Shown: piece after piece, positions 1 to 5,653 of the stretch | Layout: every line of letters starts with the position of its first letter | Numbering within the stretch: the stretch's first letter is position 1 | DNA from: Acetobacteraceae bacterium | GTDB taxonomy: Bacteria; Pseudomonadota; Alphaproteobacteria; Acetobacterales; Acetobacteraceae | Assembly (NCBI GenBank): GCA_003164305.1 | Contig: PLSZ01000511.1 | Span: 1-5,653 of the forward strand | Direction: 5' to 3' | DNA: 5,653 nucleotides | Position numbers and translations under genes: made by a program | The notes under the pieces: generated by a model | What the model was told of the DNA's origin: nothing | What the model saw: only the letters and a program-made list of their open reading frames with translations | Database searches by the model: none

Positions 1-17
1 CTAAAGGCGGTTCGAGG

Positions 18-803
18 TCAGATGGTGGGCTCGCGCGGCACCACGGGCCCGATTGATCGATCGGCGGTCTGGCGGGACAGCCCGCTCAGGTAAAACTCGC
101 CCAGTCGATCGTCTTCCAACAGCCCTGATCCGCTTCCCGATGCGACGACCGCACCGGTTTCGAAAATGTAGGCGCGGTCGGCACGGCGCAACGCGGCGTT
201 GGCATTCTGGTCCGCCAACAAGATCGTTACGCCGGATCGCCGCACCCGGTCGAGCGTCTCAAACATTTCCGCCACCCGCAGTGGCGCGAGTCCCAAGGAC
301 GGTTCGTCGCAAAGCAGTAGCTTTGGGCGTGCGATCAGGGCGCGGCCGATCGTAAGCATCTGCGCCTCGCCGCCGGACAGGCTACCGGCCAGTTGGCGCG
401 ACCGCTCCTTCAGGGCCGGCAACAATTCGAATATCGCGTCCATGGCACCGCGCGGCGGCAAAGAACCGAAGGTGCGTTTTGGATAAAGGCCGAGCGCGAG
501 GTTCTCGAGCACGGTCAGATCACTGAACAATTGGCGGCCCTCGGGGATCACGCCAATGCCCAAACGGATGCGCCGGGCGACGGAGAGTCCGCCGAGATCC
601 TGGCCGCCGAATCGCACTTTCCCCGCGGTGGCCGCCGTCAGGCCCATAATGGCTTTCAGCAACGTGCTCTTCCCCGCGCCATTGGCGCCCAGTACGGCGA
701 CGAACTCACCGGCATCCACGCGCAGGCTGACCCCTCGCAGCACGGGGATCCTGCCGTAGCCGGCGTGCAGATCATCGACTGTCAGCAACGCGGTCACGGT
801 CAT
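18..803 (-). CDS. livF: HAAT-family ABC importer ATPase, LivF type
   Basis: Cytoplasmic ATP-hydrolysing subunit that pairs with LivG to power the importer encoded upstream. The 261-residue product has a full nucleotide-binding domain: Walker A GANGAGKS at residues 39-46, the LivF hallmark PEGRQLF at 87-93 (Glu88 sits where most ABC ATPases have the Q-loop Gln, normal for LivF), signature LSGGEAQ at 142-148, Walker B LLLCDEP at 162-168 with catalytic Glu167, and D-loop SLGLAP at 169-174. The switch region reads LADQN (Gln199), whereas LivF proteins usually read VEQN, so the Gln in place of the H-loop His is kept but the preceding Glu is Asp. About 20 residues (LSRQTADRSIGPVVPREPTI) extend past the usual LivF end. 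The ATG overlaps the livG stop in an ATGA (800-803). A GGGAG lies only one base upstream, too close for a good Shine-Dalgarno, so translation probably depends on coupling. Family assignment is secure; the substrate is not. Confidence 0.95.
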   Translation of the reverse strand: MTVTALLTVDDLHAGYGRIPVLRGVSLRVDAGEFVAVLGANGAGKSTLLKAIMGLTAATAGKVRFGGQDLGGLSVARRIRLGIGVIPEGRQLFSDLTVLENLALGLYPKRTFGSLPPRGAMDAIFELLPALKERSRQLAGSLSGGEAQMLTIGRALIARPKLLLCDEPSLGLAPLRVAEMFETLDRVRRSGVTILLADQNANAALRRADRAYIFETGAVVASGSGSGLLEDDRLGEFYLSGLSRQTADRSIGPVVPREPTI

Positions 804-1579
804 GCTCCCAGATAGGTGCTGATCACGTCTGGATTATTCGCGACCTCGGCGGGCGGCCCGCTGGCGATTTCGCGGCCGAAATGCAAAACGATGACGCGAT
901 CGACCAGGCCCATTACCAGCGGCATATCGTGCTCCACCAGCAGCAGAGCGCAGCCGCTGTCTCGAACGACGTCTCGCAACAGGCTGGACAGGCGGGCTTT
1001 CTCGGTGGGATTCAGACCGGCGGCGGGTTCGTCGAGCAGGACGAGGCGCGGCTGGCCAGCCAGCGCGCGCGCGACCTCCGCCACGCGCTGCAAACCCAAC
1101 GGCAGCGTGACCGCCGGCATGGAAGCATAAGCGGCGAGGCCCAGGCGGTCGATCCAGTGCAGCGCGATGTCGCGCGACCGCGCCTCCGCGCGGCGGTGCT
1201 GTCCGATGCGCGCCAGCGCCGCCAGCACGCTGGTCGGCTCCGTCGCGCAAGAGCCCATCATGACGTTCTCCAGCACCGACAGTTCCGAGAAGAGGCGCAC
1301 ATTTTGAAAGGTGCGGGTCACGCCGGCGCGCGCGACCTGATCAGGGGAGAGGCCGGTGATGTCGCGGCCACGGAACGTGATGCGTCCTCCGGTTGGCGAA
1401 AGCACGCCGCTCACCACATTGAAGGTCGTGGTTTTGCCGGCGCCATTCGGTCCGACGAGGCCGACCATTTCGCCGGCCGCGACGTCGAAGCTGACATCCG
1501 CGACCGCGCGCAGGCCACCAAACCGCACCTCCAGATTGGCGACGGACAGCAGCGGATCGCTCGTGGTGGCGACAGTCAT
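800..1579 (-). CDS. livG: HAAT-family ABC importer ATPase, LivG type
   Basis: Second cytoplasmic ATPase of the importer, expected to form a heterodimer with LivF beneath the fused permease. The 259-residue protein shows Walker A GPNGAGKT at 43-50, Q-loop TRTFQNVRLF at 88-97 (Gln92), Walker B LVLLDEP at 179-185 with Glu184, AAGLNP at 186-191, and the H-loop VEHD with His217. It ends in the typical LivG tail NNPDVISTYLGA. The signature is LPLGLQRVAEVARAL (159-173), where LivG usually has LxYGxQRxLEIARAL: the Tyr is replaced by Leu and the following residues are altered. The start at 1579 gives the family's normal N-terminus (LLSVANLEVRFGGLRAV). The same frame stays open upstream to 2359, but that stretch is Arg-rich, resembles nothing in the family and overlaps the permease gene, so it is not coding. 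The ATG overlaps the permease stop (ATGA, 1576-1579). No clear ribosome-binding site is seen, which fits coupled translation. Confidence 0.95.
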   Translation of the reverse strand: MTVATTSDPLLSVANLEVRFGGLRAVADVSFDVAAGEMVGLVGPNGAGKTTTFNVVSGVLSPTGGRITFRGRDITGLSPDQVARAGVTRTFQNVRLFSELSVLENVMMGSCATEPTSVLAALARIGQHRRAEARSRDIALHWIDRLGLAAYASMPAVTLPLGLQRVAEVARALAGQPRLVLLDEPAAGLNPTEKARLSSLLRDVVRDSGCALLLVEHDMPLVMGLVDRVIVLHFGREIASGPPAEVANNPDVISTYLGA

Positions 1580-3489
1580 GACGCCCGCCGCCAGACCGGC
1601 ACCCGGCGCAGCGAGCGGCGCACCGCGACCGGCAGGCCGACGTCGCGCCATTTCCCGGTGGTTTGCGCGATGATCAGGGCGATCAGCAACGCGCCGAAGC
1701 AGACGTTTTGCAGGCCGGCGACGGACTGGGTCTCCGCCGCGCCGGCAAGCCAGGTGATCGCGGCCGGCAACGCCACGACGACGACCGAGCCCACATAGGC
1801 GCCGGACAGCAACATATAACCGCCAACCGTCAGCGCGGTGATCTGCTGGATGCTGGCATCCACGCCGAACGGATGCGGATTGGCGATGCCGAGATAATGC
1901 ACGTACAGGCTGCCCGCCAGGCTGGCGGCGGCGGCGCTGAACGCGAACACCTGCGACTTCAGCCACACCACATCGACGCCGCACGCCCGCGCGGCGGACT
2001 CGCTGGAGCGGACCGCCAGCAAGGCGCGTCCCACCCTTGATCGCGCCAACGACAGAGCGCCGAAACCGGCCAGAGCGGCGCACGCCAGGGCCAGCCAGTA
2101 AAACGCGGCGTCGGAGGCGATGACGAGGCCGCCGACCGAAAATGAGGGAATGCCGGGAATTCCATTGGCTCCCCCGGTGAATTCCCACTCGCGCGCCGCC
2201 GTCAGGCAGATCATCAGCACCGCGAGGCTGGACATCGACAAATAGTAGCCGTGCAGCCGGAAAATCACCCGGCCCAGAGCGAGCGCCGCCAGCACCGAAA
2301 GGAGCATACCAAGCGCCATCGCGGCGAGCGGCGGCCACCCGAACCGAACCGTCAGGCACCCGCTGCTGTAAGCGCCAATCATCATGAACGCGCCCTGGCC
2401 CAGAGCGAGTTGCCCGCCGTATCCCGTGATGAGCACCAGGCCGACGACAACGATGGTCATGATCAGCGCGAAGATGCCGTTGCCAACACCAACGTCGCCG
2501 AACAGCAACGGCACCAGCGCGACCATCGCCACGCCGCCACCGAGCAAGCCCATCTCATTGCCAGACAAGCTGACGCGACGAACGCGGGTCGAGGTCGATG
2601 GCTCCTGATCAGCCGCGCCGGCGGGCTTTGCCTTACCCAACAATCCTTGCGGGCGAAGCAGCAGCATGACCAGCATTGCCCCGTACAGCACCGCGTCTTG
2701 CCACGAGGAGGAGATGAAGCCACCGGTAAAGGCCTCCAGCATGGCGAGCGCGAGCCCTCCCGCGATCGGACCCCAGACCGTGCTCATGCCGCCAATGACC
2801 GCCGCGGTGAACCCTTTCAGCCCCAACCCCAACCCGACATCCACCTGGGCGAAGTAGATCGGGCTCCAGATGGCTCCGCCGAGGCCGCCAAGGAAGCCGG
2901 CCAACGCGAAGGCGACCAAACCCAGAGCGGCGGGGTCGATGCCCATGTACGATGCGCCGATCGGGTTGGCCGCGCTGGCCCGCAAGGCCAGGCCCAGCAT
3001 GGTCCGCTGAAAGAACCAGGCACTGGCAAGCAACATCGCCAGCAGCGCGCCGATCAGCCACACCTCCTGCGGCAGGATGCTGATACCAAGAACGTGCAGC
3101 GGACTATCGCCAGAGAATGCCGGCACGCTGAGCGGGTCCGATCCCCATTCCGTCACCACGCCGCCGCGGATCAGGATCGACAGGCCGATGGTCATGATCG
3201 TGAGTTGCGTCATTGTCGCGCGGCGAGCGGGCCGGATCGCGAACTGGTAGAACACCGCGCCAACCAATGCGCAGACCAATGCCGCGACCGTCACCGCGAT
3301 CCACAGCGGCACGCCCGCCTGAGCCAGAACCGCAGTCAGCATCCCTCCGAGCATCGTCAGATCGCCCTGCGCGAAATTGATGATGCCGGTGCTGCGATTG
3401 ACGAGGCTGAAGCCCAACGCGACGAACGCGTACAGGGCGCCGTTCGAGAGCCCTGAGAATATGGTCTGGGCGAGGCTGTTAAAGCCCAC
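1576..3489 (-). CDS. livHM: Fused LivH-LivM permease of a HAAT-family ABC importer
   Basis: Inner-membrane channel of the importer, with both permease subunits in one 637-residue chain. Residues 1-285 are LivH-like: the N-terminal GLSNGALYAFVALGFSLVN, the INFAQGDLTMLGGM motif (37-50) and the canonical AVIGGMSTVWGPIAGG (230-245). A hydrophilic linker (286-312, rich in Ala, Ser, Thr and Arg) leads into a LivM-like half from 313: GYGGQLALGQGAFMMIGAY (356-374), TGGANGIPGIP (438-448) and the cytoplasmic loop SRVGRALLAVRSSESAARACGV (484-505), which should contact an ATPase. About eight hydrophobic segments are visible in each half. The frame is unbroken through the linker, so this is a true fusion, not a misread stop. 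LivH and LivM are usually separate proteins of about 290-420 residues, though fused forms are known in proteobacteria. The LivM counterpart of the GGxGTxxGPxxG motif is degenerate (556-567, GGYMLLSGAYVG). The start is GTG and overlaps the binding-protein gene by 11 bases. The C-terminus is Arg-rich. Confidence 0.93.
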   Translation of the reverse strand: MGFNSLAQTIFSGLSNGALYAFVALGFSLVNRSTGIINFAQGDLTMLGGMLTAVLAQAGVPLWIAVTVAALVCALVGAVFYQFAIRPARRATMTQLTIMTIGLSILIRGGVVTEWGSDPLSVPAFSGDSPLHVLGISILPQEVWLIGALLAMLLASAWFFQRTMLGLALRASAANPIGASYMGIDPAALGLVAFALAGFLGGLGGAIWSPIYFAQVDVGLGLGLKGFTAAVIGGMSTVWGPIAGGLALAMLEAFTGGFISSSWQDAVLYGAMLVMLLLRPQGLLGKAKPAGAADQEPSTSTRVRRVSLSGNEMGLLGGGVAMVALVPLLFGDVGVGNGIFALIMTIVVVGLVLITGYGGQLALGQGAFMMIGAYSSGCLTVRFGWPPLAAMALGMLLSVLAALALGRVIFRLHGYYLSMSSLAVLMICLTAAREWEFTGGANGIPGIPSFSVGGLVIASDAAFYWLALACAALAGFGALSLARSRVGRALLAVRSSESAARACGVDVVWLKSQVFAFSAAAASLAGSLYVHYLGIANPHPFGVDASIQQITALTVGGYMLLSGAYVGSVVVVALPAAITWLAGAAETQSVAGLQNVCFGALLIALIIAQTTGKWRDVGLPVAVRRSLRRVPVWRRAS

Positions 3490-4636
3490 GCCAGCCGCCG
3501 TCCTTGTAAACCATCGTGGTGATCCCGGCGCCCAGTACCGGGCCGTGGTCGGTCGCGGTGAAGGTCCAGGTGCCTTGCAGGCCCGCCACGCCCGACACTG
3601 ACTCCAGCGCCGCGCGCAGGGCTTCCGGATCGTCGGCCGGCTTGCCCAGTTTGGCGACGGCGGCGCGGGTGATGAGCATGGCGTCGGCGGGGCCGGGGGT
3701 GAGCGAGTCAGGCACCGGCTGATTGTTGAGTTTTTCGTAGGTCGCGGCGAATTGTTCCGCCTCCGTCAAAGGCTTCGCCTGGGTTTGCGTTTGCCCCAAC
3801 AGCGTGCGCGGACCGACGAAGATCGTGTTGGCGAGCGCTCCACCGGCCAGCCTTACGAACGCGGCGTTTTGCAAATTGATGCCGACAATGTTCGGTGCGT
3901 GGACGTCCATTTGGAGCAACTTCTTGGCGATGGCCGCACCGGCCGGGACGGTCAGCGCGTAGTTCATCACCACGTCGGGGTTGGCGTCGCGAATGCGCAG
4001 CACCTGCGCGGTCATGTCGATGTCGGATGCGCCGTAAACTTCATTGGCGACCAGTTCCACGCCGGACTCCGCCGCCTCGCGCAGCATGAATTTTTCGATG
4101 TCGCGGCCGTAAGCGCTGTTGTCGTGAATGATGGCGACGCGTTTCCAGCCGCGTTGTTTCGCCAGCACCCAGGCCGGCGGCACCTGATCCGGATTGCCTG
4201 CCAGGCCCTTGAAGATCCACGGTTTGACCGGGGTGTAAGCGCTCTCGCCACCGCACATGGCGAACAGGGGGACCCGAGCGGCCTCGGCGGTCGGCGAAAT
4301 GGCGATGGTCTGCGGTGTGGAGCCGGCGCCGATCAGCACCCGGGCATGGTCCTGCGCGGTCAGGCGTTTGGTGCAGAGAACCGCCTGTTGTTCCTGATTC
4401 TGACTGTCGCAGACGACGAGTTGGACTTTCTCACCGGCCAGCCCACCCATTTCATTCAGCATCGCCACTCCCGCGGCCGCGCCCAGAGCGTACGACTTGC
4501 CATTCTCCGACGAAGGACCGGTCAGTGGGACGACGAGGCCAAAGACAAACTTCGTAGGCTCGGGGTCGGCGGCTTTGGCGGGGGAAAACAGCGACAGAGC
4601 AAGGATGGCGGCGGCTGTGAAGGCGGAGCGCGTCAT
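3479..4636 (-). CDS. Periplasmic solute-binding protein, LivJ/LivK-type (type I fold, Peripla_BP_6)
   Basis: Secreted receptor that captures the solute and hands it to the fused permease. The chosen ATG at 4636 yields 385 residues with a textbook signal peptide: MTRS, a hydrophobic core AFTAAAILALSLFS, and an AKA-AD cleavage site near residue 22. In-frame starts farther up (4669, 4732) would add a polar, Arg-rich stretch before this signal, part of it translated from the intergenic repeat, so they are rejected. Type I binding-protein features are FGLVVPLTGPSSENGKSYALGA (32-53), the ligand-loop region GAGSTPQTIAISPTAEAARVP (103-123), and the hinge-region motif HDNSAYGRD (171-179). Three Cys are visible (76, 88, 128). 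By my alignment from memory, Asn254 (GINL) falls where E. coli LivJ has its acidic residue for the ligand's amino group. This hints at a cargo other than a free amino acid. It is the first gene of the importer operon. Confidence 0.93.
   Translation of the reverse strand: MTRSAFTAAAILALSLFSPAKAADPEPTKFVFGLVVPLTGPSSENGKSYALGAAAGVAMLNEMGGLAGEKVQLVVCDSQNQEQQAVLCTKRLTAQDHARVLIGAGSTPQTIAISPTAEAARVPLFAMCGGESAYTPVKPWIFKGLAGNPDQVPPAWVLAKQRGWKRVAIIHDNSAYGRDIEKFMLREAAESGVELVANEVYGASDIDMTAQVLRIRDANPDVVMNYALTVPAGAAIAKKLLQMDVHAPNIVGINLQNAAFVRLAGGALANTIFVGPRTLLGQTQTQAKPLTEAEQFAATYEKLNNQPVPDSLTPGPADAMLITRAAVAKLGKPADDPEALRAALESVSGVAGLQGTWTFTATDHGPVLGAGITTMVYKDGGWRGL
3501..3505 (-). promoter_or_regulatory. Shine-Dalgarno candidate for the fused permease GTG start
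   Basis: AAGGA reads on the minus strand inside the last codons of the binding-protein gene, 11 bases ahead of the GTG at 3489. The spacing is slightly long, but no better start fits the LivH N-terminus, so it supports the GTG choice. Overlap with the upstream stop (TAA at 3479-3481) also allows re-initiation. Confidence 0.45.
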
Positions 4637-4643
4637 GGTGGTG

Positions 4644-4648
4644 TTCCG
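4644..4648 (-). promoter_or_regulatory. Weak Shine-Dalgarno candidate for the binding-protein ATG
   Basis: CGGAA on the minus strand lies 7 bases before the ATG at 4636. The match to AAGGAGG is partial, but the spacing is good, and neither in-frame upstream start (4669, 4732) was seen to have a better one. It supports the start that gives a clean signal peptide. Confidence 0.3.
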
Positions 4649-4696
4649 TTTGGTTTCTGGACGATGCATTTGTTTCGTTGGTGCGTCATGACAACG

Positions 4697-4829
4697 GTTT
4701 CGTTCCCGGATGGCAAGAAAGAGTCTCACCACGAAGGCACAAAGAGGGATTTCTCATTTGTGCCGCCTCTTCGTGAGCTTCGTGTCTTCGTGGCGAGAAT
4801 CTTGTTTCGTGACCATCACCCGGGATGGC
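4697..4829. repeat. Degenerate direct repeat flanking the palindrome
   Basis: The same two words occur in the same order on each side of the palindrome. On the left are GTTTCGT (4697-4703) and CCCGGATGGC (4705-4714). On the right are GTTTCGT (4804-4810) and CCCGGGATGGC (4819-4829), with a longer gap between the words. This may mark the full extent of the repeat unit or an old duplication. With such short words, chance remains possible. Confidence 0.35.
4724..4798. repeat. Imperfect palindrome of CACGAAG units in the CoA-transferase/transporter gap
   Basis: Two 21-base arms, 4724-4744 (TCTCACCACGAAGGCACAAAG) and 4778-4798, are reverse complements at 18 of 21 positions around a 33-base centre. 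Read on the minus strand, the right part holds three CACGAAG copies (4786-4792, 4778-4784, 4769-4775) spaced 8 and 9 bases apart. The plus strand has one CACGAAG (4730-4736) and a variant CACAAAG (4738-4744). A second, mutually exclusive hairpin has a perfect 8-base stem (GGCACAAA 4736-4743, TTTGTGCC 4757-4764). The motif resembles a CACGAAG-rich palindromic intergenic repeat that I recall from several proteobacterial genomes; that family link is from memory, not from a search. It lies 88 bases upstream of the binding-protein ATG and could act as a stem-loop in a transcript running from the CoA-transferase into the transporter genes. It is not a classic terminator, since no U-tract follows. 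Confidence 0.8.
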
Positions 4830-4846
4830 CGCGGCGACTTCCCCCG

Positions 4847-5653
4847 TCATTCCGCCGCCTCTTCGATCGGCCGAGCCGGAGCCGGTTTCCCCGGCCGCGC
4901 GCATGGCGCGGCGCCGGAGGCTTGCAGCACCGCGATCTCCTCCAGACTGAGCCCATGCGCTCGCAATATTTCCACGCTGTGTTCCGCGAAACGAGGCGGG
5001 CGAGACCGCACACGGCCCGGCGTGCGCGACAGCCGCACCGGGCCGGCGATCCCGCGGTAGCCATCGGTCTCCACGATCGTGCCACGCTCGCGCGCATGCG
5101 GGGTGGTCATCGCCTGATCGACCGGCAGAACGGGCCCGATTGGCACGCCTTGCTCCAACAGGCGTTGCCCAACCGCGATCCCATCGACGGCCGCGAAACA
5201 TGCCGCCAGCTCCACGCGCAAAAGGTCGCGGTTTCGCACACGCTGGCTGTTGACGCTGAACCGCTCATCGGTCGCGAGATCGGGGCGGCCAAGTTCCGCT
5301 GCCAGTTTCCGAAACTGGCCGTCATTTCCGACCGCGAGGAACACTTCGCCAGTCAGCGTCGCGTACTTGTCGCAGGGCGCCAGATTCGAGTGCGCGTTGC
5401 CGGTCGGCATCGGGCGTTTGCCGCCCAGCAGCCAGTTGGCGCCTTGCGGATGCAGCATCGCCATCCCGCAATCGTGCAGCGTCATGTCGATGAATTGGCC
5501 GAGCCCGGAACGGTGGCGTTCATGCAACGCCAGCAGGATCCCGATGACCGAATAAAGCCCGGTGGAGAGATCGACGACCGGCGTGCCCAACCGCAGCGGA
5601 CCGGTGGAGGCGTCGCCATTGACGCTCATGAGGCCGGTCATCGCCTGCACGAC
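4847..5653 (-). CDS. Class III CoA-transferase (CaiB/BaiF family), 5' end beyond the window
   Basis: Enzyme family that moves coenzyme A between carboxylic acids via acyl-enzyme intermediates in the cytoplasm. The visible 268 residues start mid-protein at VVQAMTGLMSVNGD. The GTG at 5650 is an internal Val codon, not a start, because the family motif runs through the window edge. The Asp of TPVVDLSTGLYSV (codon 5570-5572) aligns with the catalytic Asp169 of formyl-CoA transferase. Next come ALHERHRSGLGQFIDMTLHDC (usually SGxGQ), HPQGANWLLGG, GNAHSNLAPCDKY, GEVFLAVGNDGQFRKL, the GVPIGPVLPVDQA motif, and the C-terminal DGYRGIAGPVRLSRTPGRVR and PRFAEHSVEIL. Full-length members run about 390-430 residues, so roughly a third is missing, all N-terminal. 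The C-terminus carries an Ala/Pro-rich tail ending EEAAE. The specific CoA donor and acceptor cannot be read from sequence. Its position upstream of and codirectional with the importer suggests it may process the imported acid. Confidence 0.92.
   Translation of the reverse strand, partial: VVQAMTGLMSVNGDASTGPLRLGTPVVDLSTGLYSVIGILLALHERHRSGLGQFIDMTLHDCGMAMLHPQGANWLLGGKRPMPTGNAHSNLAPCDKYATLTGEVFLAVGNDGQFRKLAAELGRPDLATDERFSVNSQRVRNRDLLRVELAACFAAVDGIAVGQRLLEQGVPIGPVLPVDQAMTTPHARERGTIVETDGYRGIAGPVRLSRTPGRVRSRPPRFAEHSVEILRAHGLSLEEIAVLQASGAAPCARPGKPAPARPIEEAAE

Larger units (their letters stand above)
4637..4846. other. 210-base intergenic region between CoA-transferase and transporter operon
   Basis: This is the only real gap in the window. 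Apart from the palindrome and its flanking words, it holds a TTGTCA on the minus strand (4689-4694) that could be a -35 element, but the base run 17 positions on (AAATGC) is a poor -10, so no promoter is called. A short inverted pair CCATC/GATGG (4813-4817, 4824-4828) follows the CoA-transferase stop by about 18 bases without a T-run. Open frames through the gap exist on both strands but look like translated repeat sequence. Confidence 0.6.

Noticed and set aside
881..1798. 305-codon open frame on the plus strand opposite livG and the permease end
   Set aside because: Low-complexity Arg/Ala/Gln/His composition, no recognisable domain, and it lies antisense to two convincingly coding genes.
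1580..2359. Upstream extension of the livG frame by 260 codons
   Set aside because: It is Arg-rich and unlike any ABC ATPase N-terminus, and it overlaps the LivM half in another frame. The ATG at 1579 gives the expected protein.
2251..3456. 401-codon open frame on the plus strand, antisense to the permease gene
   Set aside because: The product is rich in Gln, Arg, His and Asp, with no hydrophobic core or family motif, as expected for the antisense of a high-GC membrane-protein gene.
4666..4694. Sigma-70 promoter for the transporter operon (TTGTCA, 17 bases, AAATGC)
   Set aside because: The -35 is plausible, but the -10 matches the consensus poorly at spacings of 16, 17 and 18.
4724..4798. 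CRISPR array or IS-end interpretation of the CACGAAG copies
   Set aside because: The copies are 7 bases long, spaced 8-9 bases apart and lie in both orientations, and no transposase or cas gene is present in the window.
4813..4828. Terminator after the CoA-transferase gene (CCATC/GATGG stem)
   Set aside because: Only a 5-base stem with no T-run on the minus strand. Not enough for an intrinsic terminator.
4710..5060. 116-codon plus-strand frame starting next to the palindrome (KSLTTKAQRG)
   Set aside because: The start is translated repeat sequence, and the remainder is antisense to the CoA-transferase.
4686..5201. 171-codon minus-strand frame spanning the gap and the end of the CoA-transferase
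   Set aside because: It is out of frame with the CoA-transferase motifs, and its C-terminal part is translated repeat (PRRHEAHEE).

Overview
The window is a fragment of a high-GC proteobacterial chromosome. It most likely comes from an alphaproteobacterium, judging by GC content, codon use, and a LivH-LivM permease fused in one chain. No single sequence proves the lineage. All supported genes lie on the minus strand, so transcription runs from high to low coordinates.

In transcription order there are five genes. First is the C-terminal two-thirds of a class III (CaiB/BaiF) CoA-transferase, bases 5653-4847, cut by the window edge. Next comes a 210-base intergenic region (4846-4637) holding a long imperfect palindrome built from CACGAAG-type units. 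Then follows a tightly packed four-gene ABC importer operon of the branched-chain amino acid (HAAT/Liv) type: a secreted solute-binding protein (4636-3479), a fused LivH-LivM membrane permease (3489-1576), and the ATPases LivG (1579-800) and LivF (803-18). Junctions within the operon overlap by 11, 4 and 4 bases, which points to translational coupling and one mRNA. The 17 bases after livF hold nothing recognisable.

The importer would work as follows. The binding protein captures a solute in the periplasm and delivers it to the fused permease. LivG and LivF hydrolyse ATP to drive uptake. The CoA-transferase just upstream, together with an Asn where classical amino-acid binders have an acidic ligand residue, suggests that the cargo may be a carboxylic or aromatic acid activated to its CoA thioester after import, rather than leucine, isoleucine or valine. 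This is inference from context.

I found no clear sign of a novel defence, mobile or RNA-guided system. The points most worth a second look are the intergenic palindrome, which pairs better as RNA on the operon's own strand, the single-chain permease with its degenerate C-terminal motif, and the substrate question.
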